From assembly GCF_026013365.1 (NCBI RefSeq), contig NZ_JAPDOE010000002.1, forward strand, positions 1,240,001-1,304,000: a stretch of DNA of 64,000 nucleotides, in the 5' to 3' direction. Source of the DNA: Paenibacillus sp. LS1. Its GTDB lineage: Bacteria; Bacillota; Bacilli; Paenibacillales; Paenibacillaceae. Below are positions 51,344 to 60,621 of this stretch, piece after piece (the first letter of the stretch is position 1; each line of letters begins with the position of its first letter). A program made the position numbers and the translations under genes. The notes under the pieces were generated by a model, which was not told the DNA's origin, did no database searches, and saw only the letters and a list, made by a program, of their open reading frames with translations.

Positions 51344-52177
51344 ATGAAACGGAGCTTGATCCGGTTGGAATACATACGTCATGATTCATCACCCGTATCA
51401 CAAGCCGAGACGGGTATGATTGGCAACAACCCTACTGAACAATCCCGCGTGATTGCAATCTGTTTACTCGCAGGCAAAATCATGCTGCAAAGCGGTGGTG
51501 AAACCTACCGTGTGGAAGATACGATGAAACGTATGGCGGCAGCGCTGGGTTTACCTCATTCGCACAGTTACGTTGTGCCAACAGGTATCTTCTTCTCTGT
51601 CGATGCAACCGAACCTGCCAAGCTGATTCGCATCTCCGAGCGTACCACAGATCTGGACAAGGTATCCGAGGTGAACGCGGTCTCCCGCCGTATCGGACAA
51701 GGAGAACTCACTGTTCAGGAAGCCCATGATCTGTTGGTACAGATCGAAGGCAAGCCCTCTTCCTATTCAACAGCTGTGCAGCTTGCGGCTGCGGCGTTAT
51801 CCAGTGGATGTTTTACCATTATGTTTGGCGGGGGCTGGACCGACTTTCTTCCGGCGCTGATCTGTGGTGGTATAGGTTATGCAGCAGTTATTGCCTTTCA
51901 CCGATTGGTACGGGTCAAATTCTTTGCGGAGCTTACAGCATCCTTCGTCATTGGCCTACTCGCTTTTTTCCTCATCTACATGGGAGTAGGTCATGAACGG
52001 GACAAAATCATTATTGGTTCGGTTATGCCGCTGGTTCCGGGGCTACTGATTACCAACGCTGTACGCGACCTGATGGCCGGACATCTCGTATCCGGATTAT
52101 CCAAGGGAGCTGAGGCATTTCTGACTGCCTTTGCCATAGGTACCGGCATTGCAGTTGTATTTTCACTTTTTATGTAA
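51344..52177 (+). CDS. Threonine/serine exporter, ThrE N-terminal-type subunit
   Basis: Membrane protein of about 277 aa. VIAICLLAGKIMLQSGGETYRVEDTM is the signature of the ThrE N-terminal (PF06738) family; about five transmembrane helices follow (AAALSSGCFTIMFGGGW, FFAELTASFVIGLLAFFLIYM, IIGSVMPLVPGLLITNAVRDL). Exports threonine or serine, or in some bacteria unrelated small acids. The start is uncertain (ATG 51344, TTG 51365 or ATG 51416); an ATG at 51308 lies within a probable -10 box (TACAAT at 51312). The partner half is encoded 18 bp downstream. Confidence 0.82.
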   Translation: MKRSLIRLEYIRHDSSPVSQAETGMIGNNPTEQSRVIAICLLAGKIMLQSGGETYRVEDTMKRMAAALGLPHSHSYVVPTGIFFSVDATEPAKLIRISERTTDLDKVSEVNAVSRRIGQGELTVQEAHDLLVQIEGKPSSYSTAVQLAAAALSSGCFTIMFGGGWTDFLPALICGGIGYAAVIAFHRLVRVKFFAELTASFVIGLLAFFLIYMGVGHERDKIIIGSVMPLVPGLLITNAVRDLMAGHLVSGLSKGAEAFLTAFAIGTGIAVVFSLFM

Positions 52178-52195
52178 GACGGAGGAATGCAGGAT

Positions 52196-52654
52196 ATGCT
52201 CCATTTTATTGAACAAGCCTTAACCAGCTTTGTCGCTTCAGCCGCGTTTGGGATCATCTTCAACGCACCACGGCGCATGCTGCTCCACGGTGGATTTGTC
52301 GGCATGATCGGCTGGATTATCTATATTGTGCTTGAATATGCAGCGGATGCGGTTCCTGCTACACTTGCAGCGACCATAGCCGTAGGTGTCATCAGCCAAG
52401 TATTCTCTCGCATGTTTCGTGCACCCGTTATCATCTTCAGCGTCGCAGGCATCATTCCTCTTGTTCCTGGTGGACTGGCGTATAATGCGATGCGAAGTTT
52501 TGTGCAAAATGATTACGGTGCCGCCATGGAGATGGCCGCCAAGGCACTCATGTTATCCGGCGCCATTGCAGTAGGCCTTGTGTTGTCCGAGGTATTAAAC
52601 CAGATGATACGCCGAATTCCCGGCTCGATACGGACAAAATCATCATCGAAATGA
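52196..52654 (+). CDS. Threonine/serine exporter, ThrE C-terminal-type subunit
   Basis: Membrane protein of 152 aa with about four or five transmembrane helices, including VIIFSVAGIIPLVPGGLAYNAM, typical of the ThrE_2 (PF12821) family. In Corynebacterium ThrE the two halves are fused; in Bacillota they are two genes as here. ATG 52196 with GGAGG 11 nt upstream is preferred to one at 52187, which touches that site. Confidence 0.82.
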   Translation: MLHFIEQALTSFVASAAFGIIFNAPRRMLLHGGFVGMIGWIIYIVLEYAADAVPATLAATIAVGVISQVFSRMFRAPVIIFSVAGIIPLVPGGLAYNAMRSFVQNDYGAAMEMAAKALMLSGAIAVGLVLSEVLNQMIRRIPGSIRTKSSSK

Positions 52655-52677
52655 CCTCTATCGATATCTTGGTTGCA

Positions 52678-52727
52678 AAAAGGCCCATGGTATACAAGCT
52701 TAGCGCTTTGTATACCATGGGCCTTTT
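52678..52727. terminator. Perfect bidirectional terminator
   Basis: AAAAGGCCCATGGTATACAA and its perfect inverse flank an 11-nt loop. It serves both the plus-strand exporter genes and the minus-strand DUF2569 gene, which converge here. Confidence 0.93.
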
Positions 52728-52761
52728 CGTTTGGGTTCTACCAGGTCACGATTGAAGCCAG

Positions 52762-53313
52762 TTACTTCACAAACGTATTCTTTACCCGAATAGACTTCAG
52801 GAAGTACGGAATGAAGATACAGCACACCAGAATGGATCGTACGATCAGATGAAAAGCCGGAGTTGCATCAAGCACATGCTGTTCTCTTGGGATCTCATTT
52901 CGTGCAATCAGAATCCAGGTTACGATGCTTACAATCACATTCATCATGTACATCACCATCATCATGCGTGGAAACTGTCTCTTCCGTTTATATAAAAGAA
53001 CGAGATTCACAATAACGATCATCAATAGAATGCTGCTGCTTATGAAGCCAAACCACAAGAGTGGACGGATCATCTCCGCGTAGATCTGAGGATCGACACC
53101 ACGGCCTTCTTCCCATCTGGCAGGGTCCATGACGACATTCACCTGCGATACATCCGAGATGAGAAACACTAGCGCAAGCCAAAGACTGATCTGGATTAAA
53201 ATAAGCCATCCACCCAATCCGGATATACCAGGCCGCTCCGGTCTGATCCCGGTTTTGGGTTGCAGCGAGTTCATATCCCTATCTGTATCCGAGTTACTGT
53301 ATTTACGGCCCAT
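52762..53313 (-). CDS. DUF2569 family membrane protein
   Basis: Protein of 183 aa with four predicted transmembrane segments after a 28-residue polar N-terminus: GGWLILIQISLWLALVFLI, LLWFGFISSSILLMIVIVN, MMMVMYMMNVIVSIVTWIL and SILVCCIFIPYFLKSI. The 'GLGGWL' start, the paired tryptophan and the 'YFLKSIRVKNTF' end match DUF2569 (YdgK-type). Function unknown. AAGGAGG lies 6 nt before the ATG. Confidence 0.8.
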   Translation of the reverse strand: MGRKYSNSDTDRDMNSLQPKTGIRPERPGISGLGGWLILIQISLWLALVFLISDVSQVNVVMDPARWEEGRGVDPQIYAEMIRPLLWFGFISSSILLMIVIVNLVLLYKRKRQFPRMMMVMYMMNVIVSIVTWILIARNEIPREQHVLDATPAFHLIVRSILVCCIFIPYFLKSIRVKNTFVK

Positions 53314-53514
53314 TTCATCCTCCTTTTACACTAGATAAAAAAACATATTATACTTTCAAATCTAGAATATATGTTATTCAATATAAGGAAAGAAGCGTCT
53401 GGCCTATGATCGCCCTCGCTTAGACGTCTATTGCATCGCGCGTTTCATTACCGTTGCGAACAATTCCGCTGCAACACCACTTCCTGAGGTAGAATACCGA
53501 ATATTTCTTAATTA

Positions 53515-54648
53515 TTACTCCTCTGAATAATGACTTGTCGGAGCAACAATCACAGGGAATCGGGTAACAAAATCCGTTCTGCCGTTTTCACTGTAGGCAA
53601 CGATACTTCCTCGATGCAATTCAATCATCGATTTGGCAATTGCCAGACCAAGACCAGTGCCACCCGTATCCCGGGAACGGGATTTATCCACACGATAGAA
53701 TCGATCAAATAGATGCGGCAGATCCTGTGCCGGAATCGGTTCGCCATAATTACTAATGCGAACGACGGCCTCTTCACCTTCAAGGGCCAGCCCAATCTCC
53801 ATTAGTTTGCCTTGCGAACCATACCGGATGGCATTGCTGAACAGATTCTCATACGCTCGTACAAGCTCCCCTGGAGCCGCCTGAATCCATATTGGTTCTT
53901 GCCCACCGATGATCTTATACTCCATACCAGCTTCCTCCAGCATGGGAGCAAACTCTTCAGCCAGCTGCATCAGAAACGAATTCAAGTTCAACGCTTGCAA
54001 AGACAACGGAAGGCTCCCACCACTTACACGCGTATATTCGAACAAGTCATCAATCAGCTTGCGAAGAGTCAGGGATTTCTCATAGGCAATGCTAACATAA
54101 TAGCGCATCTCAATCTCATCCTGGTACCGATCCTTCTCGATGTACTCCAGAAATCCCAAAATAGAAGTGAGTGGCGTTCTCAGATCATGCGATATGCCGG
54201 TAATCAGATCGTTTTTGGCAGCAACCGCATTACGCTCTTCCTGAAGCGACAACTGCAATTGTTCAGCCATCTGATTAATGCTTGCAGCAACCACTCCAAA
54301 TTCATCCGAGGTCTTCACCTCGATGCGATGGGATAGCTCTCCTTTGGCAACTTCCTGAATTCCTGCCGTAATTTCATCCAGAACCCGCATTACCTTACGA
54401 GAGAACAGAAAAAAAAACAGCACAAAACCGAGCACGCCTACCAAAATCATCAAAGGCACCGAACCGATGTTGTTCACCAACCACCTGATTCCTTGGGCCG
54501 GTATTGAATAATTCGGATACGTCTGAGCTTCGAGGATAGTCTTTCCCACCTGACTGCCCCCGTACAAAATAACTGCAGTTAATATGCCGCTCAGCAGAAA
54601 TGCATAGATAAATTTCCATCGGACTGTATTAATCAACTTAGCATTCAT
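53515..54648 (-). CDS. Sensor histidine kinase, VanS-like
   Basis: Membrane kinase of 377 aa. Two transmembrane segments (about 13-31 and 62-82) flank a short external loop of about 30 residues. HAMP follows (RVLDEITAGIQEVAKGELSHRI), then HisKA with phosphorylated histidine in ITGISHDLRTPLTSILGF, and HATPase with ENLFSNAIRYG, FDRFYRVDKSRSRDTGG and GTGLGLAIAKSM. Pairs with the response regulator 73 bp upstream. The short loop suggests sensing in or near the membrane, e.g. envelope stress; no van genes nearby. Confidence 0.9.
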   Translation of the reverse strand: MNAKLINTVRWKFIYAFLLSGILTAVILYGGSQVGKTILEAQTYPNYSIPAQGIRWLVNNIGSVPLMILVGVLGFVLFFFLFSRKVMRVLDEITAGIQEVAKGELSHRIEVKTSDEFGVVAASINQMAEQLQLSLQEERNAVAAKNDLITGISHDLRTPLTSILGFLEYIEKDRYQDEIEMRYYVSIAYEKSLTLRKLIDDLFEYTRVSGGSLPLSLQALNLNSFLMQLAEEFAPMLEEAGMEYKIIGGQEPIWIQAAPGELVRAYENLFSNAIRYGSQGKLMEIGLALEGEEAVVRISNYGEPIPAQDLPHLFDRFYRVDKSRSRDTGGTGLGLAIAKSMIELHRGSIVAYSENGRTDFVTRFPVIVAPTSHYSEE

Positions 54649-54721
54649 TGTAGAAACTCCCTGCCTGTGTTGTTCATCTCACATGAAATCCTAATGAGTA
54701 TGCATGCATGAAGATTCATGC

Positions 54722-55426
54722 TCATTGCGGTTTGATCATCTTGTAGCCAACACCCCATACCGTCTGAATGAACTTGGGATGTTTGCTGTCGAGTTCAATC
54801 TTCTCACGAATCTTGCGAATATGCACCATAACGGTATTGTTCGACTCCATGAATTCTTCTTTCCATACTTGACGATAGATCTGTTCCATACTGAGTACTG
54901 AACCTTGGTGACGAGCCAGTAATTCGAGAACAGCAAATTCACGCGGAGTCAGACGAACCGGTTGCTCATCTACCCAAAATTCATGTGTATCGGTATTAAT
55001 GACCAGATCATCAACAACCCACTCATGCTCTTTATTCTCCCGGCCTTCATTGAAGGTATGATACCTGCGCAGTTGGGATTTAGCCCGTGCGACAAGTTCA
55101 AGCGGGTTAAACGGCTTGGTCACGTAATCATCAGCACCGATGCTTAGCCCTGTGATTTTATCCATATCCATACTTTTGGCGGACAGCATGATGATCGGCA
55201 TTTTCTGCTCTTCCCGAATTTTCATACAGGCTTCGATTCCGTCCATATTGGGCATCATGACATCCAGAATAATGAGATCGATCGGTTCTTTCTTCAATTG
55301 TTCCAACGCTTCAAGACCATCATTCGCAGTGAGGATTCGATAACCCTCGTTGCCAAAATAAATTTCCATCAGTTTAATAATCTCCTGCTCGTCATCCACA
55401 AGCAGAATGGTTGCTGGCTGTGCCAC
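54722..55426 (-). CDS. OmpR-family response regulator, VanR-like
   Basis: DNA-binding regulator of 234 aa. Receiver domain with ILLVDDEQEI, phosphorylated D in LIILDVMMPNMDG, SAKSMDMDKITGLSIGADDYVTKPF. Winged-helix effector from about 130 (LTPREFAVLELLARHQG, NTVMVHIRKIREKIE). The GTG at 55426 is preferred: AAGGG lies 9 nt upstream and the domain begins directly after; a frame open to 55477 has no good site. Confidence 0.9.
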   Translation of the reverse strand: MAQPATILLVDDEQEIIKLMEIYFGNEGYRILTANDGLEALEQLKKEPIDLIILDVMMPNMDGIEACMKIREEQKMPIIMLSAKSMDMDKITGLSIGADDYVTKPFNPLELVARAKSQLRRYHTFNEGRENKEHEWVVDDLVINTDTHEFWVDEQPVRLTPREFAVLELLARHQGSVLSMEQIYRQVWKEEFMESNNTVMVHIRKIREKIELDSKHPKFIQTVWGVGYKMIKPQ

Positions 55427-55675
55427 GGCATTATCCCTTTCCCTTCCGTAATTCATGATCTGTTCAAAGTATACCACCGAGATATGAAACTACGAAAATC
55501 ATCATGATCTTCACGGACAACGTTCAATCTTGTCGGAATCCTCTGTTGTTCCACGTATAGCGTGTAGTATCGTCGGTCTATCCCCACTTTAACCCATGAT
55601 GTTCCCTATAACATGCTTATATGTATTCTATCCGTTCCTATCATTACCGTATGTCTTGTAGTAAATAATACCTTT

Positions 55676-56134
55676 CTATTTAAAAAGCACTGATTTGGGT
55701 TCTTTGCCCGTCAGGGTCAGCATCGTATATAATTGTCCCCTGTGATGATACACATGTCCCATAATCTCAAGCAACCACTCCAGCCGACTATAGGAAGCTC
55801 CCCAGTACGAGTCTGTCACATGCAGCAATTCTTCGGTGTTATACTGCCTGTATCTTTGGTACAGATACATCTGGTTATCAATCAGAGCCTGCTTGATCTG
55901 ACTGAGGGAATGAACCTGGTTCTCCTCATAAAATAAAGCCATCTCTTCTTCCGATGCACCTTCGGAAATATAGACATCCGCTCGGCAGATCACAGACAGA
56001 TGGGACAGCAGTTCACCAACAGGCCGTTTGCCCTCAATTGGCGTCAAAGCCAAATCTTCTTCAGACAGCTGATCACATATATCAATTAACGATGTTACTG
56101 CCACATCAATATGTTTGAACGCAGATTGAATCAA
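55676..56134 (-). CDS. DinB family protein
   Basis: Four-helix-bundle protein of 152 aa. Histidines of the metal site are in LLSHLSVICRAD and GHVYHHRGQLYTML (HHRGQ is the usual DinB end motif). Likely a small metal-dependent enzyme of unknown substrate. The TTG at 56134 has AAGGAAG 8 nt upstream; a GTG nine bases earlier is too near that site. Confidence 0.75.
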   Translation of the reverse strand: MIQSAFKHIDVAVTSLIDICDQLSEEDLALTPIEGKRPVGELLSHLSVICRADVYISEGASEEEMALFYEENQVHSLSQIKQALIDNQMYLYQRYRQYNTEELLHVTDSYWGASYSRLEWLLEIMGHVYHHRGQLYTMLTLTGKEPKSVLFK

Positions 56135-56244
56135 CAGATACACTTCCTTTTTATCCCATTATACAGAACATATGATCGGTTATCAACCAAGATATCCCTC
56201 CTTAATATATAAACAAACTACACACCAAATCTAACCATTTACGA

Positions 56245-56287
56245 ACAAAAAAGTCCTTCCTCCTTCATATAGACGGGATTCAGGACA
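56245..56287 (-). terminator. Terminator after the DUF1963 gene
   Basis: On the minus strand GTCCTGAATCCC pairs with GGAGGAAGGAC, followed by TTTTTTG. Confidence 0.7.
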
Positions 56288-56318
56288 TTTTGTTGCCTAT
56301 TTGATTTCAAATCTTCGC

Positions 56319-57260
56319 TCAACTTGAGTATAACGAACAATACGTTTGTTCGAATCGTCCAGCCTCCAAGTCGGACTTGCGAATGAAAAATTGCAGTTCC
56401 CCGCAATCCCACCATTGGAAACCAATGGCATCATGTGTATCTATCTTCAACAGCAGCAGCGTATCGGATAGTTCCTGCCATGTCCGATCCTCATCTCCGC
56501 CGTAATGCTTGGTCAGCTTCTTCTCACATTCCTGCTCGTTATAACTGTACTCTTCTCCCAGCGTGATCTGTAATAATGCCCGATGCTCGGCATCCGGATG
56601 TTGCCCATCAGGATATCCAAACATCCCACCCCAATTCAGCGTACTTGGATGATTCCAGCTCGACTCGAATTCAAGGTATCGGTCATACAGATTCACTTCC
56701 GCCTCAGTCTCATCGGTCTCATGCCGCGGAGGCGAGAGCTCGTTCAGCGCGTTGGCGTCTATATATGCATATGTAGGAAACTCAAGATTAGGCAGTACGG
56801 TCACCGAATGGGCAACAAACGGGGCTCCATCCAGCGCGGTATCTCCTTCTGGCTCTCGCCTTATCAGGTTATGAGCACTTGGCTCGAAAATCACACGATG
56901 TTCAATGGGACAGGCCGATTCATCCGTGCCAACGAAAAAGTATAACATGCCCCGTTCTGGCAAAGTCCCGCGCCCATCATTCGGCGTATACGGCGACAAA
57001 TCCACCAGGTTCAGCTGGGCCAGGAAAGTCATGGGTACCCCCTCTTGTGTTACAGGCCACTCCATGCGACTTGGCAAATCCGGATGTCCACCTACACGTG
57101 AGTTTCCTGTTCTGCGATATTCGTCCACTGTGGATACATCGAGGCGGATTCCCCAGCGACTTGAAGATAACAACAGATCGGCAGCGACTCCCAAACCATA
57201 TTCCTCAAGTGTTTTACGGGCTTTTCTGGTCAGACGTTCACATTGTTCTGGCTTAATCAT
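56319..57260 (-). CDS. DUF1963 family protein, YwqG-like
   Basis: Protein of 313 aa. RVGGHPDLPSRMEWPVTQEGVPMTFLAQLNLVDL is the DUF1963 core, followed by LPERGMLYFFVG, and near the end GGDEDRTWQELSDTLLLLKID and GFQWWDCGELQFFIRKSDLE. The family occurs widely, YwqG of B. subtilis included, without known function; it is often found near polymorphic toxin genes. GGGGAGG lies 6 nt before the ATG at 57260. Confidence 0.8.
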   Translation of the reverse strand: MIKPEQCERLTRKARKTLEEYGLGVAADLLLSSSRWGIRLDVSTVDEYRRTGNSRVGGHPDLPSRMEWPVTQEGVPMTFLAQLNLVDLSPYTPNDGRGTLPERGMLYFFVGTDESACPIEHRVIFEPSAHNLIRREPEGDTALDGAPFVAHSVTVLPNLEFPTYAYIDANALNELSPPRHETDETEAEVNLYDRYLEFESSWNHPSTLNWGGMFGYPDGQHPDAEHRALLQITLGEEYSYNEQECEKKLTKHYGGDEDRTWQELSDTLLLLKIDTHDAIGFQWWDCGELQFFIRKSDLEAGRFEQTYCSLYSS

Positions 57261-57356
57261 ATAGATCCTCCCCTTCAGACAATACACCTATGCTGAGACA
57301 TATTCAGGTTCACACCTGTATATTCTTCCGCCCGGACGTCTTTCCCTGCTTCTAGC

Positions 57357-57386
57357 AAAAAAAGAGACTGACATCCCCTGTCAGTC
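57357..57386 (-). terminator. Rho-independent terminator after amtB
   Basis: GACTGACA-GGGGA-TGTCAGTC on the minus strand followed by TCTTTTTTT. Confidence 0.9.
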
Positions 57387-57409
57387 CCTTTCCTTATCCT
57401 ATATTTCAT

Positions 57410-58699
57410 TTAACGATTCGGATCAGAAGACTTTTCCTGGTAAGCACGCATATGTTCCTCACCATCCAGGAATTCATGGGCTTGATGGGCTGCCATCACA
57501 CCATGATAGCTAATATCCAGACCCAGATCTTCCTCTTCTTCCGTCGAACGTACAGGTACAATTTTGCCAATCAGCTTCAAGCCGATCCAGGTCATGGCGA
57601 ATCCCCAGATGACCAGGGCTGTAAGACCAAGTGCCTGAACACCCAGCAACCTCCAGCCTCCGCCCATGAATAACCCACCATCCGTGGCAAACAGACCTAC
57701 AGCAATCGTTCCCCACATTCCGGATGCGGCATGCACCGGGAAAGCACCAACCGGATCATCAATTTGACGACGGTCCAGCCAGTTGGTTACAGCCATCATC
57801 AATAAGCCGGATACTGCCCCAATGAATATCGCTGCTACATCGCCAACAAATGCACAGCCTGCCGTAATGCCAACCAGTCCCGCAAGCGAACCATTAATGA
57901 CCGATGGTGCATCTGAACGATTGAAGCGGAACAAGGTGTACAGTAACGTAACCGCACCACCCGAAGCCGCAGATAACATTGTAACAATTGCAATGTGACC
58001 GATCCTTACATCCGTCGCACTCAGCGTACTGCCGGCATTGAAGCCAAACCAGCCGAACCATAGCAGAAATGCACCTACAGAGGCCAGCGGCAGATTGCTC
58101 GGAAGTGCAATGGCACTTACGCCGAGTGGCGTGTACTTCCCTTTACGCGGACCAATGATAATCGCAGCAGCCAGTGCCGAGAATCCCCCAAGCGCATGAA
58201 TGACAGCAGAACCGGCAAAGTCCTGCATCCCCAGCTGACTAAGCCAGCCGCCGCCCCATGCCCAGTGTCCACCAATCGGATAGATGATCGCCGTCATCAA
58301 TATGATATACAGGAGGTAAGCACGGAAGTTGATCCGCTCTGCCACTGCTCCTGAAACGATGGAAATAACGGCAATGGTAAAGGCAGCCTGGAACAACCAG
58401 AATGTCTCCAGAGATACCGGTACATCCAGATGAGATAAATCCCCATTAAGGAAAAAGCCCGTTACTCCGGCAAAACCACCAACGTCCGAACCATACATCA
58501 GTCCAAAACCGATCGCATAGAACAGCAACGTTCCAATTGTAATATCAGCAAAAACCTTCATAATAATGTTCACACTATTTTTATAACGCACAAAGCCAGC
58601 CTCAAGCAGGGCGAATCCACCCTCCATTAATAAAATCATCGCTGCACTCAGTACGACCCAGACCGTATCAATCCCGGTGCTTAACGTCTCCAAAGTCAT
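57410..58699 (-). CDS. amtB: Ammonium transporter
   Basis: Channel protein of 429 aa with eleven transmembrane helices: MEGGFALLEAGFVRYKNSVNIIMK, GGHWAWGGGWLSQLG, AVIHALGGFSALAAAIIIGPRKG (first conserved histidine) and FPVHAASGMWGTIAVGLFA (second histidine). A C-terminal cytoplasmic tail of about 55 residues is acidic and ends with DGEEHMRAYQEKSSDPN. No PII gene (glnK) follows; instead the upstream gene encodes a coiled-coil protein with a 4-nt overlap. GGAGG lies 10 nt before the ATG. Confidence 0.92.
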   Translation of the reverse strand: MTLETLSTGIDTVWVVLSAAMILLMEGGFALLEAGFVRYKNSVNIIMKVFADITIGTLLFYAIGFGLMYGSDVGGFAGVTGFFLNGDLSHLDVPVSLETFWLFQAAFTIAVISIVSGAVAERINFRAYLLYIILMTAIIYPIGGHWAWGGGWLSQLGMQDFAGSAVIHALGGFSALAAAIIIGPRKGKYTPLGVSAIALPSNLPLASVGAFLLWFGWFGFNAGSTLSATDVRIGHIAIVTMLSAASGGAVTLLYTLFRFNRSDAPSVINGSLAGLVGITAGCAFVGDVAAIFIGAVSGLLMMAVTNWLDRRQIDDPVGAFPVHAASGMWGTIAVGLFATDGGLFMGGGWRLLGVQALGLTALVIWGFAMTWIGLKLIGKIVPVRSTEEEEDLGLDISYHGVMAAHQAHEFLDGEEHMRAYQEKSSDPNR

Positions 58700-59115
58700 G
58701 CTTGTACATCCTCCGTTTCACTAAGCTGTCTGAGCTCACGGATTGTATCGGGCGCAAGCTCAATCTCGTCCCGCTCAATGCTGTCCGGATGTTTAATTCG
58801 TTCTGCGATCTGATCCAATTCACGTATGCGTCTGCGAATCTGTTCCATCTTGCGGAAGCGTTCCTTCACCTGCACCATATACTCTACCGCCTGGTGATGG
58901 GATGCAGGGTGTCCCGCGAACCATTTGCGTACGGTTGATAACGATTGATAGGCGACCTCTTCCGCTCGACGCTTTTGTTCGAACTGTTCGATCTTCTGCT
59001 TGAGCGTTTCAATCTCATTTTCTTTTTTGACCTTCAGCCGTTGGATAAGGTACAATAAATCGGACGATGATATTTGCAATGCTGTATGGTGATACACCTC
59101 GTCGATTACTAACAT
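58696..59115 (-). CDS. Coiled-coil protein coupled to the ammonium transporter
   Basis: Soluble, strongly charged helical protein of 139 aa, with heptad-like stretches in LLYLIQRLKVKKENEIETLKQK and FRKMEQIRRRIRELDQI. No enzyme motif. Family not recognised. The ATG of amtB overlaps its stop, so the two are made together; one might expect PII in this place. A regulatory or scaffold role for AmtB is possible but not shown. AAGGAG lies 12 nt before the ATG. Confidence 0.7.
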   Translation of the reverse strand: MLVIDEVYHHTALQISSSDLLYLIQRLKVKKENEIETLKQKIEQFEQKRRAEEVAYQSLSTVRKWFAGHPASHHQAVEYMVQVKERFRKMEQIRRRIRELDQIAERIKHPDSIERDEIELAPDTIRELRQLSETEDVQA

Positions 59116-59401
59116 ATCATGTCAGGACTCCTTACATATCAAGTTACTTGTTACCGATTATAGTTTGCCGGGGTCTGGCCGTCAATCTTTTTTTGGATTT
59201 CATAATAGTTGAAATGAACCGTTCATGGAGAACGGCTTTTTTATTTTACATCAATTGCATCTAACAAGGTCAATCATATCCATGGTTCGCATTCATTCTT
59301 TCCATTCTCTATGCTTATAGGATAAGCATCCACATTTGGGGTAATGAACATACACAGACTACCATCATCACAGAACCCATATATAAGGAGAGGATTATAC
59401 A

Positions 59402-59893
59402 ATGTTTACTCGTAATGACGATATACGCAACCAAATCTGGGAAAGCGTCTCGGGACTCGAAGAAGAACAACTGAACCGAAAACCTTCACCCGAACAATGG
59501 AGTATCATGCAAGTACTGCGTCATTTGAATCTGATGGAACATGTCATTGGGAAACAAGCTCGTCTTGCGCTGGAGAAGGAACAAACCGTATCTGTGGACA
59601 AAAAACCTTATGAACTAACATTGGACCGTAGCCGCTCCATTGAGGCACCGCCCCATCTTCAGCCTCCAGCAGCGCCTGAAGCACTCGCAGACGTACGCAG
59701 TGATCTGGACGAATCCCATCAAGCGCTTAACAACTTTGCATTGGACCATGAACCCGACCTGCTACGCAGCAAGTCCTTTTCTCATCCCGTATTCGGTGAG
59801 ATGGATCTTACCCAATGGATTGACTTTGCAAGTTATCATGAGGAACGCCATCTGGGACAGATCCAAGGAATTAAGCATCAACTTGGTGTATAA
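59402..59893 (+). CDS. DinB_2 family protein
   Basis: Protein of 163 aa with helical-bundle pattern and metal histidines in VLRHLNLMEHVI and WIDFASYHEERHLGQIQGI (HEERHLGQ is characteristic). It resembles YfiT/BstA-like putative thiol transferases. A second DinB gene lies at 55676 and a third in the sulfur operon. AAGGAGAGG lies 8 nt before the ATG. Monocistronic with a terminator at 59941. Confidence 0.8.
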   Translation: MFTRNDDIRNQIWESVSGLEEEQLNRKPSPEQWSIMQVLRHLNLMEHVIGKQARLALEKEQTVSVDKKPYELTLDRSRSIEAPPHLQPPAAPEALADVRSDLDESHQALNNFALDHEPDLLRSKSFSHPVFGEMDLTQWIDFASYHEERHLGQIQGIKHQLGV

Positions 59894-59940
59894 ACACAAC
59901 CTCCACGTTCACATAGCGAAGAATATAGTTGAACGAAAAA

Positions 59941-59976
59941 AAAACCTCCAATCCTATAACCTAGGTTGGAGGTTTT
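59941..59976. terminator. Bidirectional terminator
   Basis: AAAACCTCCAA and TTGGAGGTTTT with a 14-nt loop. Serves the DinB_2 gene and the convergent acetyltransferase gene. Confidence 0.9.
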
Positions 59977-60008
59977 CAGCGTTCTTATCTCACAAATAAG
60001 CACAGCAC

Positions 60009-60512
60009 TTATATTTTTTTGCCCAAAATCGCCAAATCTCTATTCACACCATCCAGCACAGCCACTTCGGGATAATACCCCCACTGTTCAAAACCATGCT
60101 TGCGCAATAACCCGAGACTCGGTTCATTATGTCCAAAGACAAATCCGAGAATCGTCGTAATGCCAAGCGCAGGACATGCCGCAAATACAGTATCAAGCAA
60201 TCGTCCGCCAGCCCCAATACCGCGGCATTGCTGATCCACGTATACACTGACTTCCACCGTTCCATTATAAGCAGGGCGTCCATAGAACGAGCTGAGACTC
60301 GCCCAGGCTACCACCTGTCCTGCCTGCTTCATCACCCAAAGCGGACGATGTTCCGGTGAATGTTCCTCGAACCACGGAACACGTTGCTCCACCGTCACCG
60401 GCTCCAAATCCGCTGTCACCATGCGGCTCTCAACGGTGGAATTATAAATTTCCACAATCCTCGGCAAATCCTCCAGGCGCGCATATTCAATCTGCACATC
60501 TTCCAGCTTCAT
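60009..60512 (-). CDS. GNAT acetyltransferase, phosphinothricin-acetyltransferase-like (PAT)
   Basis: N-acetyltransferase of 167 aa. PRIVEIYNSTVESRMVTADLEPVTVEQR, WASLSSFYGRPAYNGTVEVSVYVDQQCRGIGAGGRLL and GHNEPSLGLLRKHGFEQWG follow the PAT/YwnH family closely. Such enzymes acetylate methionine sulfone/sulfoximine or phosphinothricin-like amino acids. Resistance to a particular compound cannot be claimed. GGAGGAG lies 5 nt before the ATG at 60512. Confidence 0.8.
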   Translation of the reverse strand: MKLEDVQIEYARLEDLPRIVEIYNSTVESRMVTADLEPVTVEQRVPWFEEHSPEHRPLWVMKQAGQVVAWASLSSFYGRPAYNGTVEVSVYVDQQCRGIGAGGRLLDTVFAACPALGITTILGFVFGHNEPSLGLLRKHGFEQWGYYPEVAVLDGVNRDLAILGKKI

Positions 60513-60621
60513 CGCTACTCCTCCATCATTCCAGATCAAACCTCTAATTATAGAAGATATTATAACGGAGAAGAGAAGTCTTCGTCATCCCTTACATTCT
60601 GACAGAGGAATCACTCAATTA

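Noticed and set aside
53515..55426. Vancomycin-resistance locus
   Set aside because: The two-component genes resemble VanRS, but no vanH, vanA or vanX-type gene is nearby, and such pairs are common.
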